The notes: generated from the sequence alone by a model not told the origin. DNA of 64,000 nt from Caenorhabditis remanei (GCF_010183535.1 NC_071330.1:3329717-3393716); one strand, 5' to 3'; shown: positions 1 to 12,077, counted from the first letter of the stretch. Numbers and translations are program-made.

Positions 1-1615
1 AAAAGAGGGAGTACAAAGGGGTCGAAAAGGATGAGAAGTTGAGCAAACTTGGGTTCTTTTTTGGGGGAGAAGAAGCGAGAAGGACTGTATTATAATCGAG
101 TCTTCGGGGGAGGATGAGAAGAGTGGGAGGATTTCGATTTTGATTTCGAAAGGTAAGCAGAAGCGTGGGAGTTTTTGGGATATTTGAGTTGATTGGGTGT
201 TTGTGTTGGCGGGAAATTCGAATGCTGTTTTTTAGAGTCCAGATTGGAAATAGAAAAAACAGGAGTACGAGGATTCATGAATGAGATCAAGCTTTCGAGG
301 CCGGTTTTATTAACCGCGCTCTATCAAAACTGTTAATTTAGAGTGAATATAAGAATCTCCTCCAGCTTTGAAAAGTTTTCACGTACAGCATTGGTCAAAA
401 ATGTAATTTTCAGATTTTCAGATGAAAAGTAACGAGTTTCTGTCAGTCTTTCAGTAATTGTCCCCTAACCTCAAAACTTGTGTTGGGTGTAGATCAAATT
501 CAGAGCTCCAATTTTGTAATTGACTATTTCATGTTAGGAGCGGCTTCTAAGGAGTTATAGTACTGCAGAATAATGTCATGAGGTTTCTGATTTGTTTCAC
601 GTTTATTGGCTTAAACATTTTAGGAAGTGCCCGTACAAAAAAGTTGTCAACTGCAAAAAAGAAGGTTTATAGTTGATCTACAAACCTCGTAGAAATGGGA
701 AAATAAGAAGGGCCGTGGTAAATTTTAAGTTCAGCTGGAGACTGCTAAAAACAATATATTTTTCTTGTGCTGTATTATTTTCAGAATTTTATTTCAGGCG
801 CAAGGGCGTTGAGACATCACGGTAATTTTTTCTGTTTCAGATGATCCAGCAGGAACATTCAAAAAAACTCCACAAAAGTTATGCACCCCTTTTTTTAAAT
901 TGAAATTACAGTTTTGGACTTCCTATACTATTTGTTCATTGATCACATCACTCGTATTTATTCATCTTCTAACACATTTAAATGTTATCAAGTTTGTATA
1001 AAACAGACTCTGATAAAAAAAAAGCTTTAAAAGATCAAAAGTACACGGAATGGTCTCGTGAATTCTATGTGTGGGGAGGGGGGATGGTCACTGACACCTG
1101 TTGAAGAAAAAAAAAACTATCAAGAATTGGGATTCCTTGAACAAAAAAGGAGACGGCATTTTCAGTAAGAATTCAAGGAATTGACATGTATATAATATAA
1201 TGACGTGAATCTAACTTATGTTTATGGTTTTACAGTCTCAAGAGAGTCTTTGAAAATAGTATGCGAGATGAAGAGACGCAGAGAAAAGGTTTTGGATTAA
1301 ATCAAGTAGTAATTGAAAGCTTTCCTTGTCAAGTCAAAAAAACTAAACACAAATTTTTTCAAGAACCCAACCACTTCACTCAGAATCCGGGTATTTTTTC
1401 CGTTTCCACTTCAAAATATCCACAATTTTTCTTGTTTTTCTTGAAACATAAAGTAGAAGAAGCGTACCTTCCAAGGGGACTTCTGGGACTGCGAAAACAC
1501 GAAGCGTCCTGTCGGGATAGTTGATTTCGTTCCGTTAAGATTTCCTCACCCATCATCGTTCGAGCTTTTCCATTCTGAGAAAAAATAGAGTTATAGAAAG
1601 TAGATTCTAAGATTT

Positions 1616-2055
1616 TGTAACTGCGCTCTACCGGAACCTGATTTTTTAATCTGGTTTTTTATCAATGGAGCACCGTTGTTAATTTATTACTTTGACAGTA
1701 TTTTTAAAGACAAATCATTTTTTAAGACGGAAACTTTATTATTATTTTGCAACCGCGCTCTACCGAAACTCACTGTGCTTATTTTTCAGAAAGTACGGTA
1801 GAGCACAGTTGTAAAAACCACAGTGCAAAACTGTTCTAGCAACTGTGCTCTACCGAAACTCAAAGAAATGACGCGAAACCCCCTTTTTCAAGAAGAGTTC
1901 GAAGGAGCGCAGTTGCAAGAACTGTGTTATCCTGAGTGCAACTGCGCTCTACCGAAATTTCGTTACGGCTCGTTACGGTTCTTACAATTGCGCTCTACCG
2001 AAACTCGAGAAAATCACTTTTTCAAGATGTCTTCGGTGGAGCGCAGTTATAAGAC
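1616..2055. mobile_element. MITE-A arm cluster, mixed orientation
   Basis: At least seven MITE-A arms lie within 440 bp: forward arms (GCGCTCTACCG type) near 1621, 1757, 1848, 1945 and 1991, and reverse arms (GAGCGCAGTT type) near 1798, 1905 and 2036. A simple insertion gives two arms, so this is a composite of several nested or tandem insertions, or an expanded array. Confidence 0.75.
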
Positions 2056-2851
2056 CTTTTTTTGAATTTTTGGTTTTTTTTCTTCATATCTCGAAAAAAC
2101 TCACTTTAAGCGATTGTCGCCGTGCGCCCACATCCTGGGAGACGAGGCTATTCGAGTGAGTTAGATTATGATCGGAGGGAATGATTGGTCTGAAAAAATG
2201 AAAAATAAGGGTAGCCGAAGATTTTTAGAATTCTGGAACTCCTATTCACCTTCTCCACGACATTCTCAAATTACAATAAAACTCAGAGATATATTCTCAA
2301 AGAGACGCAGAGAAGCAGAGTAATTAATATATTCGTGCGGCGGAAAACAGATTTCAAATAGTCTCCCCTACTTTTAATCCTGACCTCGAAAACTATTCAC
2401 AAAAAAAGTCGAAAATTGTTAGGGGTAGGCGGAGATTACGAACCAACCGAAGTAATCCGGGCGGTTTTTATTTTATTGAGAAGGAGAAGATGTACAGTTT
2501 TTGAAATTAAAAATATATATTTTGTCAGGGACTCTTCACACCAATTTTCCGAAACCATTACCGCATAGTATGGACGACAGAGAATAGGAAGAGAAAAACG
2601 AGAAGAAATTCATAAATCAATCAATAGTAGGTTGGAGTTATAGAGTGAGGGAAGTTATCTTTATGTTTCACTTTTTTTAGAGGTGTTAAGAACTTGATTA
2701 CGTAAGACGTACTTAGCTATTTAAGGGTGGTAGACGAGACGGGAATAAGGAGGAAGAAGTGTAGGGAGTACAATTGTTTTTGGAAATTCGCTCTTGTGTT
2801 TTCGAAAAAACCCGATTTGTCAAAAATCGAGCCCGGATTCAAAAATGGGTA

Positions 2852-3083
2852 TTAGCTCGGCACAATTCTTACAACTGCGCTCCACCGAAATGCCGTTGAA
2901 AAATTAAATTACCATACATATACCTTTTGATTAAATTTTAAACCTGAAAACTATACTTTTTTCAAAAAAAATCAGGAAAAAGTCAAATTTCGGATCAAAA
3001 CGGGTCGGGCTCGTGTCAAGTCTGAAAAAAAAACAGTTTTCAAAAAAGTTGCGTTGAAGCGCAGTTGTAAAAATTGTGCCGTA
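2852..3083. mobile_element. MITE-A copy
   Basis: The left end reads TTAGCTCGGCACAATTCTT followed by the GCGCTCCACCGAAAT arm. The right arm reads GAAGCGCAGTTGT and then TTGTGCCG. The spacing is about twice that of the compact copies, so the interior differs. Confidence 0.7.
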
Positions 3084-3250
3084 AATGAATGTAGGTGAGT
3101 TTCACCGAGCTCAATGTATAACATGAACTATCCGAGACGTTTTGAAACTGTATATTTCAAAAGGGGACGTTTTGAAACAGCGGAAATTTCAGAACCGTGC
3201 AGACGTCAATGAAACAAGAATTAAAAAAAAATCATTAGCGAAACACGGAT

Positions 3251-3356
3251 TGTACAACTGCGCTCCACCGAAATCCTCTAGAGATCTGTCACTTTTTTGC
3301 ATCTATCCAGGATGTTTTTCCTCAGTTTTGGTAGAGCGCGATTGCTGGAACCGTGA
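3251..3356. mobile_element. MITE-A copy
   Basis: Paired arms ACAACTGCGCTCCACCGAAA and TTTTGGTAGAGCGCGATTG flank a short centre. The outer GGCAC-type ends are degraded. Confidence 0.65.
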
Positions 3357-4863
3357 AAGGTAAACTAGTAATTCATTAGGTACACAGAAAAAATAAATTT
3401 CAGTCAACATTCTTCGGTCCTGGACGTTTCGAAGCCAGATGTTTTGGAACTGAGAGCTTCAAAAACGGACTGACGGATATGAAGATGTATATGTTCCGGA
3501 ATTTCTTTATTGTATAGTCATTAGGTTAGCAAACGTGCTCCACTGGCAATTTAATAACTTCACGACTCCGATCTCAACAGTGTTTTCCCATTAAAAACTC
3601 TCAACAATCATTCCTGCGATTAAAATTTCGATCTCTGTTTTTCAACTATCTAAAAACTGACCATGACACATTGGAGACGGGTCAAAAGAGAGTAAGATCA
3701 GATATGGTACAGTCCATCACGTCACCGGACTAAAATACAAAAATGACATTTGTCAGCAGTAGTAAAAGTTGATGACGTACACAAGATGTTTGATGACATA
3801 TATGTCACTAGGGATTTAGATTTTATTGTTGTTAACGAGTTGGCAACTTAATAACTATGGGGGGATTACGGATCGAATGAGGTAGAGAAGTCGAAGTCAT
3901 TGAGTAATGGAGGGATAAGTGGAGCATTAGGCTTACCGGATGAATATTGGCACCATTTTAGAGAGATTAATAGCTATAACCAATAGGAGAAGGCAATAGG
4001 TGGTCAGTAGTTATGCTAATGAATGGGAAGAGCGGGCGTACTTCACAAGTACAGTTTGTTTGCCTAGGTACCCCTGACTAGTACAGTACTTGAATAAGAA
4101 GTTGATTAGTGGAGGTTTAGAAGTGTTCAAAACATTTGACTCTTTAGGAGTTTTGGCAATAGTTCATACGAGTAAAAGAGGAGGATAGTGAGGGGGAGTT
4201 AATGGACATAAATGATTTTTGGCAAGATCTCGGTACACATTGGGTTATTACCCATTGGCGGCTGACCGCTAGCCCAAATTTGGCCCGGGGACGACTTTAC
4301 GGTGGCTCTCTACAATACTTTTCCCAAAAAATGTAATAAAAGTACGGTACTCTCAACGAGACCCATATTTCGTCCCCCGGCCGAACTTGGAGCAAAGACT
4401 CAGTCACCGGCGAGTGGTAAAAGCAATTGGGTCTTAACTGGGAGACTACAGTAAGAGGGACGTCGTTTTACGATTGCCAAACAGAAAATGAAAATACTGT
4501 ATCACCTCGAAAACTCCAACATTTTTCAGAAATGTGACTCACTCCGACTCAAAGTTATAAACAAAAACTCCCACTCACTGGAACTTTTTTCTAGCAGATC
4601 AGATTACTAGCGTATATACAAATGGAGTTGAGGGACGATAAGGTTCACAACTGAAGTCTAGTTAATTAACCTGACGAAAAAAGATAATTAGGCATGACTG
4701 GAGTTTATGAAAACAAAAACCCATAAAAACAAAAATTCAGCTAGTGCTCTTTGAAATATCAAATTACAGAATTTATTTATTTCTCGTGCAACAATGGTGC
4801 TCGAAGTCTCTCATTATGGCCCAACGTACATTAGATTCAGATTTACATCAATTTTTTGAAACC

Positions 4864-4946
4864 TATTAGCGCAGAACAGTATTTGCAATCGCGCTCCCTT
4901 GAAACTAGAAGATTTCGGTAGAGCGCAATTGTAAGAGTCTGAGCAT
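4864..4946. mobile_element. Short MITE-A copy
   Basis: Left arm TTAGCGCAGAACAG then GCAATCGCGCTCCC; right arm TTTCGGTAGAGCGCAATTG. It is internally deleted relative to the longer copies. Confidence 0.6.
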
Positions 4947-5311
4947 CAGGGTTACCTGGGTAAGAACATCTGGAACCATCTGAAAATTAAAAAATGAGTA
5001 CTTCTCAAGGCCCGGCTAATTGACGTCAAAAGTCAAAAGTCAATTCTTTTCGAATTTTTTGTGAAATTTTTGAAAAATCATCAAAAATGTTCGCATTTTC
5101 GAGGAAAAATTGAAAAAAATGTCAAAAAAAAGTGGAAAATTGCTTCTTTTAGACCGGCATGCCAAACTATTAGAGGGAATACTGTACTGGCTCTAAATAC
5201 AGGGATTTTATAAACTCTCCTTTTTTTTAAAGTTTTATAAAGCTCAAATACAAAAAACTTGATAACTGCAAATTTAGAGTCCTGAACTCCCAGTTCCACA
5301 TTTTTGAGTTA

Positions 5312-5424
5312 TTAGCACGGCACAGTTCTTACAACTGCGCTCCACCGAAATGTCCTTCTCAATTTCGCACCCAATTTTCTTCGGTTTCGGTAGAGCGCGG
5401 TTCTGAGAAGCGTGCCGTGCTAAT
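5312..5424. mobile_element. Complete MITE-A copy (type example)
   Basis: This is one of the cleanest copies, about 113 bp. It starts TTAGCACGGCACAG, continues with an arm CTTACAACTGCGCTCCACC, and ends with GTAGAGCGCGGTTC and GCGTGCCGTGCTAA. The ends are inverted repeats of each other and TA flanks both sides, consistent with a TA target-site duplication like that of Tc1/mariner-related MITEs. There is no coding capacity. Confidence 0.8.
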
Positions 5425-6292
5425 AAAGTTTTTGGTTATTAAAAATCTAACTAAACTCCGCCTACTTTTTGTTATTGGCACGTTGCTCGTCTATCGTTGA
5501 TAATCTATCAGACATCCCTCCGGAGATAAGTTGTGGGTGCAAAAACTAGAGTAACCTCCTCCTCCGTTGGAAAAGTGTCAATCTTAAGTACAATACCACT
5601 TATCAAGAAAGGCGTGAATAAGGTGTGAATGATTAAGCCGTTACATGTGATTACTCACTCCTCTTCTTCCCAGACCCACTTATTTCCTGATTCGGTTACT
5701 TCAAGTCCGTTGTCTCTTGGACAGTGGATGACGTGATTCGGGTCATTTGCTCTCTTATCAGTACGAAACTTTTTCTGATAAAATTTATTTCTTCCAATTG
5801 TTATGGTTAACTATGACATCAGGGATAGGAAAACTGAAGAAAAGAACGAAAATGTAACGCAAAGTGACGGAATACCGGAAATGAGAAAGACCGGGAGTCC
5901 CGCTGATTTCGACACTTTCACTTTTTGATTGTTTAACGGACGGAAGTTTTTGTTTGAGGGATTCTGGACGCATTACGAATTGATAAGGAAACACAAAGAG
6001 TTATCAATAAAAATAGAGGGCCTCGTTTCGTAATTACTGTTTTTTCTTTCGTGAAAAATTGAGTATGACGATATAAAAAGGTGTTTGGTTGTGAGGAATT
6101 TTTATAGTTTGGAGCTTAAAATAACTTTGAAACATTTCAAATAAAAATCATTGTGGAATACTTATGTAGAAACTGAAAATATTAATTATGAATTCAAATA
6201 GCGCTACGATTTCTCAGAGTATTTTGGACAAAGTAATTTCTCTCTCGAATCGACCAATATCAGTGGAAAAGAGAGTGATATTTGAGCTGTCC

Positions 6293-6493
6293 CTTAAAAT
6301 GACCGTAACTCCTTAAGGAGCGCTCGTACCAAAAAGTTGTCAACTACAAAAATGAAGGTCTACCTTTGTTCTGTATGGTTTATACATTATTTTCTTGGTG
6401 GGACAATCAGGGAGACCGTAACACCCTCCCAAAGTGGACAATTTCAACTGAAAAAGCCAAATTGTATGTCTTACTGCACGGTACTGTACATAT
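6293..6493. mobile_element. MITE-B half element, interrupted by a GGAAGA-rich insertion
   Basis: Contains the MITE-B hallmark AAAAAGTTGTCAACTACAAA near 6333 and ends with CACGGTACTGTA near 6489, the usual MITE-B terminus. The GGAAGA-rich element at 6494-6951 lies a few bases beyond that terminus. Confidence 0.65.
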
Positions 6494-6951
6494 CAGAACT
6501 GTGCGGAAGTAAAATTTTTGAAAAGGGAAGAAGGAAGAAGGAAGAAGGAAGTAACTTTTTCAAAAGGGAAGAAGGAAGAAGGAATAAAAACGTGAAAAAA
6601 GCCTGGAAGAAGGAAGAAGGAAGGAAGAAGGAAGAAAGAAGGAAGTTGAGTTCCGAACCGGGAAATCGGAAGTTAATTTTGAAAATGACAAATTTGAGGA
6701 AACTTTTTTCTAGTCATCTCCGAAAACGAATTTTGATGTTGTTTCATACGAAATTCCGTCAAAAACCACCAAAATTCCGCCAAAATTCCGTCGAAAATTA
6801 CGAAATTTTAGTAAACTTTTCAACGGAAGAAGGAACAAGGAAGAAGGAAGTAAAATTTTTGAAAAGGAAGAAGGAAGAAGGAAGAAAAACGTGAAAAAAG
6901 CCTGGAAGAAGGAAGAAGGAAGGAAGAAGGAAGGAATTCCGCACAGCTCTG
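6494..6951. mobile_element. MITE-J, GGAAGA-rich hAT-like element with 8-bp TSD
   Basis: Ends CAGAACTGTGCGG and CCGCACAGCTCTG are inverted repeats. The element is bounded by the exact 8-bp duplication GTACATAT at 6486-6493 and 6952-6959. The interior is mostly GGAAGAAGGAAG repeats in two blocks (about 6525-6645 and 6825-6935) around a unique centre. An 8-bp duplication is the known signature of hAT-superfamily transposases. Open frames across the GGAAGA repeats are low-complexity artefacts. Confidence 0.85.
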
Positions 6952-8127
6952 GTACATATAGTAATTGGTTCAACTTGCTGTCATGGCCAAACTTTTCACG
7001 TCTAAAATATAATTTCCTACATAGAATAGCTACCGTGCTTGGTATAATATGTAGACAAGAATGCTCTATTAACCCGGCATTGAGGAAAAGTGGCTGAAAT
7101 TCAGACTGAGCAAAATGTTATCTTATTACAGTAGGTATGATTAGTTACAGGTGAATTCTTCAGTGGTAACGGAACATAAGAAGGTTGTGAAAATCGAATA
7201 ATTGAGGAGCAGAGTGTAAAAAATCAAACAAACGGAGATTTTAGGTACGGTACAGTTAAAATTTAGACAATACCAAAAAGGAATTCCAAGTTTCAAAAAT
7301 ATCAGAAATTGAAGGGACTTTTCAATTTCGGAAAACGATATAAGCTTGAGTCAGAACTATTTATTGCAGTAGGACTTAGTTTTATATATACACTCGGGAA
7401 CACTTTCAAAATTGATCCTGATAATTATCTGGATATAAAACGTTTCGAGGATTACTGTGTACTTTTCCCTATTTTCCTAGAATTTTAGTAAATCGAGATT
7501 ACAAAAATCATGACAAAGATTCAAGACTTTTCATATCTCAATTTAAGACTAGGACCACATTTCATAGTGATAAAATCCTCACGTTCTTATTTTTAATGAG
7601 CTACTTTTGTGTTTCAGAGAAACCAGACGGTGTGTGAGTTTTGGATTTTCATGAAAAATAAGAGACGCAGATACAACAAAAAAATGGAATGAGGTAGTAG
7701 GTATATGAGCAGAAAAAGGAGAATACGAGGAGAGAACAAACATGGAATATTTGATACATTTTGATACACTTTTCAGTGTTGGAGGTATGTATAATGACTA
7801 GAAACTCAGAAAATTTAAAAAAGAAAGAACATTTTGTATTTAAGAATGTGAGATGAAGGAGAAAAGATGAAGATGATGTTGTTGTATCAAAAAGAAAAGA
7901 GAGAGAAAATCCATTCATTTTTGATTTGAAGCATAGATTAGGGTAACAAGAAGAGCGGAGAGGGGGCGGGGTTTGAGGAAGGATGGGGGAGATGAAGAGG
8001 AGCAGAGATTTAGGATAGTTAGATTAGGAAAAGGGTTTTTTCTGAAGTTTAGAAACTTTTTTTTTGAAAAAAGCTTCACTGTCATCGAAATTGGAAAAAA
8101 GGTCTGAAAGGAGACGTTTCGAATTGG

Positions 8128-8193
8128 CTGCAACCACGCTCCATCGAAATTGGGAAAAAGGTTTGAAAGGAGATTTCGGTAGAGCGTAGATGC
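8128..8193. mobile_element. Short MITE-A copy
   Basis: Left arm CTGCAACCACGCTCCATCG, right arm TTTCGGTAGAGCGTAGATGC, with only about 25 bp between. A GGAAAAAGGTCTGAAAGGAG motif just upstream recurs inside it with one change, a short direct duplication. Confidence 0.6.
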
Positions 8194-8575
8194 ATGCTGA
8201 TGGAATTAAATTTTCAGTATAATCTAAAATGAGATAACACATCTAAAATGAGGAAAAAACTTGATATTTATATATTCCCAAATGGGATTAACTATGAATA
8301 TCGGAGGTGGTGCACTTATTTCTTTTCCGGTTTTTTTCGAGTCTTGATCTACTTTTTTCTTGAAAAGACTAAATCTTTATATTAATCCTTTTTTGGCTAG
8401 GTTGAGTCACAAAGAGCAAAAAAGAAAAGGGGCAGGTTCATTTTTCTAATCTGATTGTGAAAAGGGCGCTAAAAATAGAAAATGAAGGGAAAATGTTTTC
8501 TAGAATTTTGAAAAAAAAAACTTTTTGAATGAAAATAGCGGGCAAAATACTTTCAGACACATTTTTATAAAAATT

Positions 8576-8687
8576 GGCACAGTTTTGCAACCGCGCCCTA
8601 CCGAAACCGAACAGTGTGGAGAATAGAGAGACGCAGAGAAACTCAAAAGTTTCGGATTTCGGTAGAGCGAAGGTGCAAAAGCTGTGC
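8576..8687. mobile_element. MITE-A copy
   Basis: Begins GGCACAGTTTTGCAACCGC and ends GCGAAGGTGC...GCTGTGC. The centre carries the family-typical AGAGAGACGCAGAGAAAC. Confidence 0.7.
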
Positions 8688-9099
8688 AAAAGTTATAAGA
8701 CCAGACCATTTCTTTCTGTAGAAAAAATACTATTGAAACTAATTTTGTTGTGAAAAATTGTCATTTCTCGAAGATTTAAGAGCAAAATTTTATATTTTGG
8801 AAAATAAATTCGAAAAAATAACACCAATTACTCACAAAAATATCTAAAATTGCAGAAAAGTGCAGTCAAAACGCATTTTCTTTTCAGAATCCACAAAAAT
8901 TAGATTAAAATTCGGAAGTTCGACTCTTCAAATAAAAAATTGCAAGAAAAAATGTTTTAAATTTCGAAAAAAAATTTTGCTAGCTCATCTCCTCCCAAAA
9001 AAGTGCATCTGACTCTCTTGTGCTCTCAACCATAAATAAAAATTCAAGCTCAAAATAACAAAAATATTCAGAAAAAACCAAAACTACTAATTCCTATTG

Positions 9100-9860
9100 C
9101 TCTCTGATAAAGATCAATGAGCATACTACTAAAAAAATGCGAAAAAATAAAAAATCCAGAAAAAAGGGGGTGTGTATATGTGTGAGTGTGTGTTGGCTCG
9201 TTGCCAACAACTTATCTCTTCTTCTCTTTTTCTCTCTCTCTTTTCCCTTTTTCAATTCCCCCGACCAAACAAGAAGACGTCCGACGACTACATATTCAGA
9301 AGGGAGTGAGAGCCTCGGCGGGTTTTTTCTTTCTCTATTTCTCGCTCGCTGTTTCTTTTTCTGCCATTTTTCCGTTTTTGAGAAGTGGGAAAAAGTGGAA
9401 AAAAACGAAAGAGGGAGAAAGAAAAATAGAAGAAAAAGAAAGTGAAAAATATATATCCATGTATAAAAGTTGAAGAAGTTGAAGAAGAAAAGAAGAAGAA
9501 GAACTTTTCTTCCGTTAGAGAAGAAGAAGAAGAAGTCTTCTTCTTTCTTCCAGAAGACGTGCCATCTACACAGAAAAAGCAACACAAATAGAGTCAGAAT
9601 CGATAGAGAAGCGACTAGGAAAGAAGGCAAAAAGGCGACACGAAAGGTCTCTTCGGAAATAGAAGGTGTTTGGAGAAATAGAAGGATCTCGTGGGATGAT
9701 AGAGCTCTCAGATTAGATGAGACGAGGAGGGGATTAACTTTTGAAATTAGATTGGTCGTCCACTGATCCAGCACGGTTGTGCAGAAAATAAATGGATTTA
9801 TGTTAGGAACGCTTTGGCAAGGCGAGAAAGTTATTAGTTTTGAGCAGCGATTCACCAGGA
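9100..9860. repeat. Strand-biased purine/pyrimidine block with GAA microsatellites
   Basis: Runs of CTTCTTCTC, TTTTTCTCTCTC, GAAAGAGGGAGAAAG and GAAGAAGAAGAAG alternate between strands. The minus strand stays open for about 250 codons, but the translation is mostly Phe, Leu, Lys and Ser from these tracts, with no domain, so I do not call a protein. Similar GAGA/TCTC-rich stretches often lie at nematode promoters; a 5' regulatory or leader region is possible but unproven. Confidence 0.5.
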
Positions 9861-9969
9861 GGGATTTTAAGGTGACACTAAATAAATCGCTGACAATAGT
9901 AGTAATATGATCCAGGACTGACGTTTTAAGAGCGTTTAGCAGAGTTCAACACACCCCAAATCCATACTG

Positions 9970-10133
9970 GTCAAGACCCGAAAAGGCCCGAATGTCCGGC
10001 TTTTTTTTTTGAAATTGTTCACTTTTTTTATCGAAAATGTTAATAATTCTGATAATTTTTCAGATTTTCTTCAAATACGGAATGATAGTCGAAAATTTGA
10101 CATTTTCCGGTCCTCGCCTTGACAAGTATGAGT
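9970..10133. mobile_element. MITE-D copy
   Basis: Ends CATACTGGTCAAGACCCG and CTTGACAAGTATG are inverted. The interior has the family-typical TTTTTTATCGAAAATGT and ATAGTCGAAAATTTGAC. No clean duplication flanks it. Confidence 0.65.
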
Positions 10134-10339
10134 TTTAGGACCGATTTGCTCACAGTAGAATTCAGCAGGCTCCAAATCCGTAGAATATTGAGGTTGTATG
10201 ATTAGAAAACTTTTATTTAACAAAGTACGTCATTCGGGATAATAGTTCGTGTGAACGCTCACGGATTTCAGATTTTTTTGAGAATGTAGTAGACCTTGCT
10301 CTTCAGTTTTAAGAAGAAAAATTGACATAAGTCGGAGAA

Positions 10340-10537
10340 ACCGTAAAACCTGTAATACATTTTTTCAGCAGTGTCCGTTCAAAGATATATATCTTGGTTC
10401 CGAAAAGAGATGTCAAAAGATTGACAATCGATAAAATATGATTCAATACTTATGGACCATTTCTTAAGTTGGAAAAAACTACGTATCTTTGAAGTCAGTC
10501 TTGCTAGTTGGTGCACCTCTATTACAGGTGTTACGGT
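10340..10537. mobile_element. MITE-C fold-back copy
   Basis: Starts CCGTAAAACCTGTAATA and ends with its inverse TATTACAGGTGTTACGG. Internal arms CAAAGATATATATCTTGG and ACGTATCTTTGAAG also pair in part. Related copies lie at 32580 and 44219. Confidence 0.65.
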
Positions 10538-10947
10538 TAGGTTATTTAGGGCACAACAATTGAATTTCAGCTGTTAGAATAAGCGAAAAAAGACAAAGGT
10601 GTGAAATGGTCTTGGTGTAAAACGATGGATTTAGCAGAGACATAACGGATAGTCAGTCTCTAGAAAGATTTAACTGATTTTGTTTGTAGAAGTGGATTCC
10701 TCATAGAAAAAAAAATTAGTATTTTCGTTTATATATGTATTTTTTTATTAATTTTAGTTCAAGACTTTTCAAGTAGGATTGACGGAAAGCTCTCCAGCAG
10801 TGTAAAAACAAGTTGTGATCCCGCCTAGTACGGATAACAAATGTATTTGTCTGTTAGTGGTGTCTTTAAAAATGATTGGCTGAAAAACTGTTGAAGAGGT
10901 TGTACGTGAGAAATATCATCCCCAACGATTCTGGGTAGAATGTTTTT

Positions 10948-11040
10948 TTAGTACGGTACGCTTCTTACAACCGCGCTCTACCGAAACCGAAGAAAGTTGT
11001 GTGCAAAATTGAGAAACTCAGAGATAAAAGACATTTTTTC
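10948..11040. mobile_element. Truncated MITE-A copy
   Basis: The left arm TTAGTACGGTACGCTTCTTA with GCGCTCTACCGAAACCG runs into the family centre, but no right arm follows. Confidence 0.6.
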
Positions 11041-11909
11041 ATCTGAAACTCATACCTGTTAAAATCGTCAAATTTGAAAGTGTCCATGAGTACACGTTAG
11101 CTGGAATAAATATGTGCTCCGAGTGGTTTCTTCTTCTTCTTCTCAAGATTATTGCTCTGCTTTACGAGCGAGAGCAGAAACAGAATATGAATGAATCTTG
11201 GTGGAAGTCAGAGCCATGGGTGTATGTGTACAACTACAGAAATTGTATTGTATCTGGAGCAGGATGGCACGACGGTTGGGGTTGACAGAATACAAAAAGA
11301 GTGTTGAATTCTGGCAGAAGGAACAGGAGAGCCACTATGTTGAGATGTTCAAAGGGTTCTCCTCCGATCTTTTTGAAAATGTTGATAGGACCCAAGAGAA
11401 TTGGAGAACCCTTTTTTAGGTTTAAGAAGGGGGCGAGAAAGTTTGCAAAATTTTTTCCTCTATTCAATTTCCCTAACAGTTTTTTGTGACCGAAAATACG
11501 AAAATCGGAAATGAGAATTGAAATTAGGAGAATCTCTCAGAAGGTCTCTGAGATAATAGGATAGGTAAGGATTAGTGAACATGGGAAAGGAATGCGATGA
11601 GTAAGATATGTATACATACTCTAAAAGAAAATAGATTAGGTGGTGGTGGTGGTTGAATGCGAAATGTGGGAAATGTTAGTTTTCAAACTAGACATTTTAT
11701 TTATTGTTATTAGAGTGATGTGGAGAAGAAATTTATAGTTTTACTGGTCAAGAACTAATACACAGACTTCCAACGTGTCGGGTTGGGTCGGGTCGGTAAA
11801 ATTTTCCCGGTAGTTCAGTATTGAAAAAATTCAAATTTGCAAAAATAATTGTTTTGAAAAAAAGTTCAAAAATTCAAGACCCGGGAAATTGTAAGTCTGT
11901 TTATACTTA

Positions 11910-12001
11910 TTAGCTCGGCACTGTTCTTCGCGTCTCTCAATTTCGCACACAATTTTCTTTGGTTTCGGTAGAGCGTGGTTGTGAGAAGGGCGCCGTGCTA
12001 A
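11910..12001. mobile_element. MITE-A copy lacking its left inner arm
   Basis: The left end TTAGCTCGGCACTGTTCTT joins directly to CGCGTCTCTCAATTTCG, so the usual ACAACTGCGCTCCACCG arm is deleted. The right arm GGTAGAGCGTGGTTGTGAGA and CGTGCTA are intact. Confidence 0.65.
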
Positions 12002-12077
12002 AATGATTATAACCTTATTCATGGTTTTTTAATAAAGAATCTGGAATGTTGAAAAGCGAAAGTCTCAAGTTGAGAAT

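Larger units (their letters stand above)
1..6290. other. Gene-poor spacer with inverted-repeat elements
   Basis: I find no exon chain with good splice sites and coding character here. What can be seen is a set of MITE-A copies (listed separately), a fragment of the same family near 305-345, partial MITE-B-like sequence near 480-800, and a diverged GC-richer fold-back around 4235-4445 whose two arms both carry a CCCGGGGAC or GTCCCCCGG core. The minus strand from 272 down to 90 is open for about 60 Ser/Lys/Pro-rich codons with no recognisable domain or convincing splice site. This could be an intergenic desert or part of a giant intron of a gene lying outside the window. Confidence 0.6.
6960..9090. 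other. Non-coding AT-rich spacer
   Basis: No supported gene. It contains two MITE-A copies (8128-8193 and 8576-8687). Long A and T runs from about 8700 to 9000 recur at roughly helical spacing by eye. Short open frames here are Phe/Lys-rich and look like translations of A/T runs. Confidence 0.55.

Noticed and set aside
90..290. Minus-strand frame of about 60 Ser/Lys/Pro-rich codons at the left edge
   Set aside because: No splice sites, domain or polyA signal that I trust; kept only as a note in the left spacer.
830..841. CTGTTTCA as a possible 21U-RNA (piRNA) upstream motif
   Set aside because: It is followed by AG and reads as an ordinary splice-acceptor-like string; no phased downstream T at the expected distance could be established.
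6337..6973. Open frames of 185 and 87 codons across the GGAAGA region
   Set aside because: They are microsatellite translations within an inverted-repeat element bounded by an 8-bp target duplication.
9094..9855. Long open frame of about 250 codons on the minus strand
   Set aside because: The translation is dominated by Phe, Lys, Leu and Ser runs from CTT/GAA tracts, has no domain, and the plus strand is equally open over the same tracts.
11198..11419. 73-codon plus-strand frame MVEVRAMGV...
   Set aside because: The composition is not repeat-like, but it has no splice signals, homology or conserved motif that I can see, and stands alone in a repeat-rich desert.
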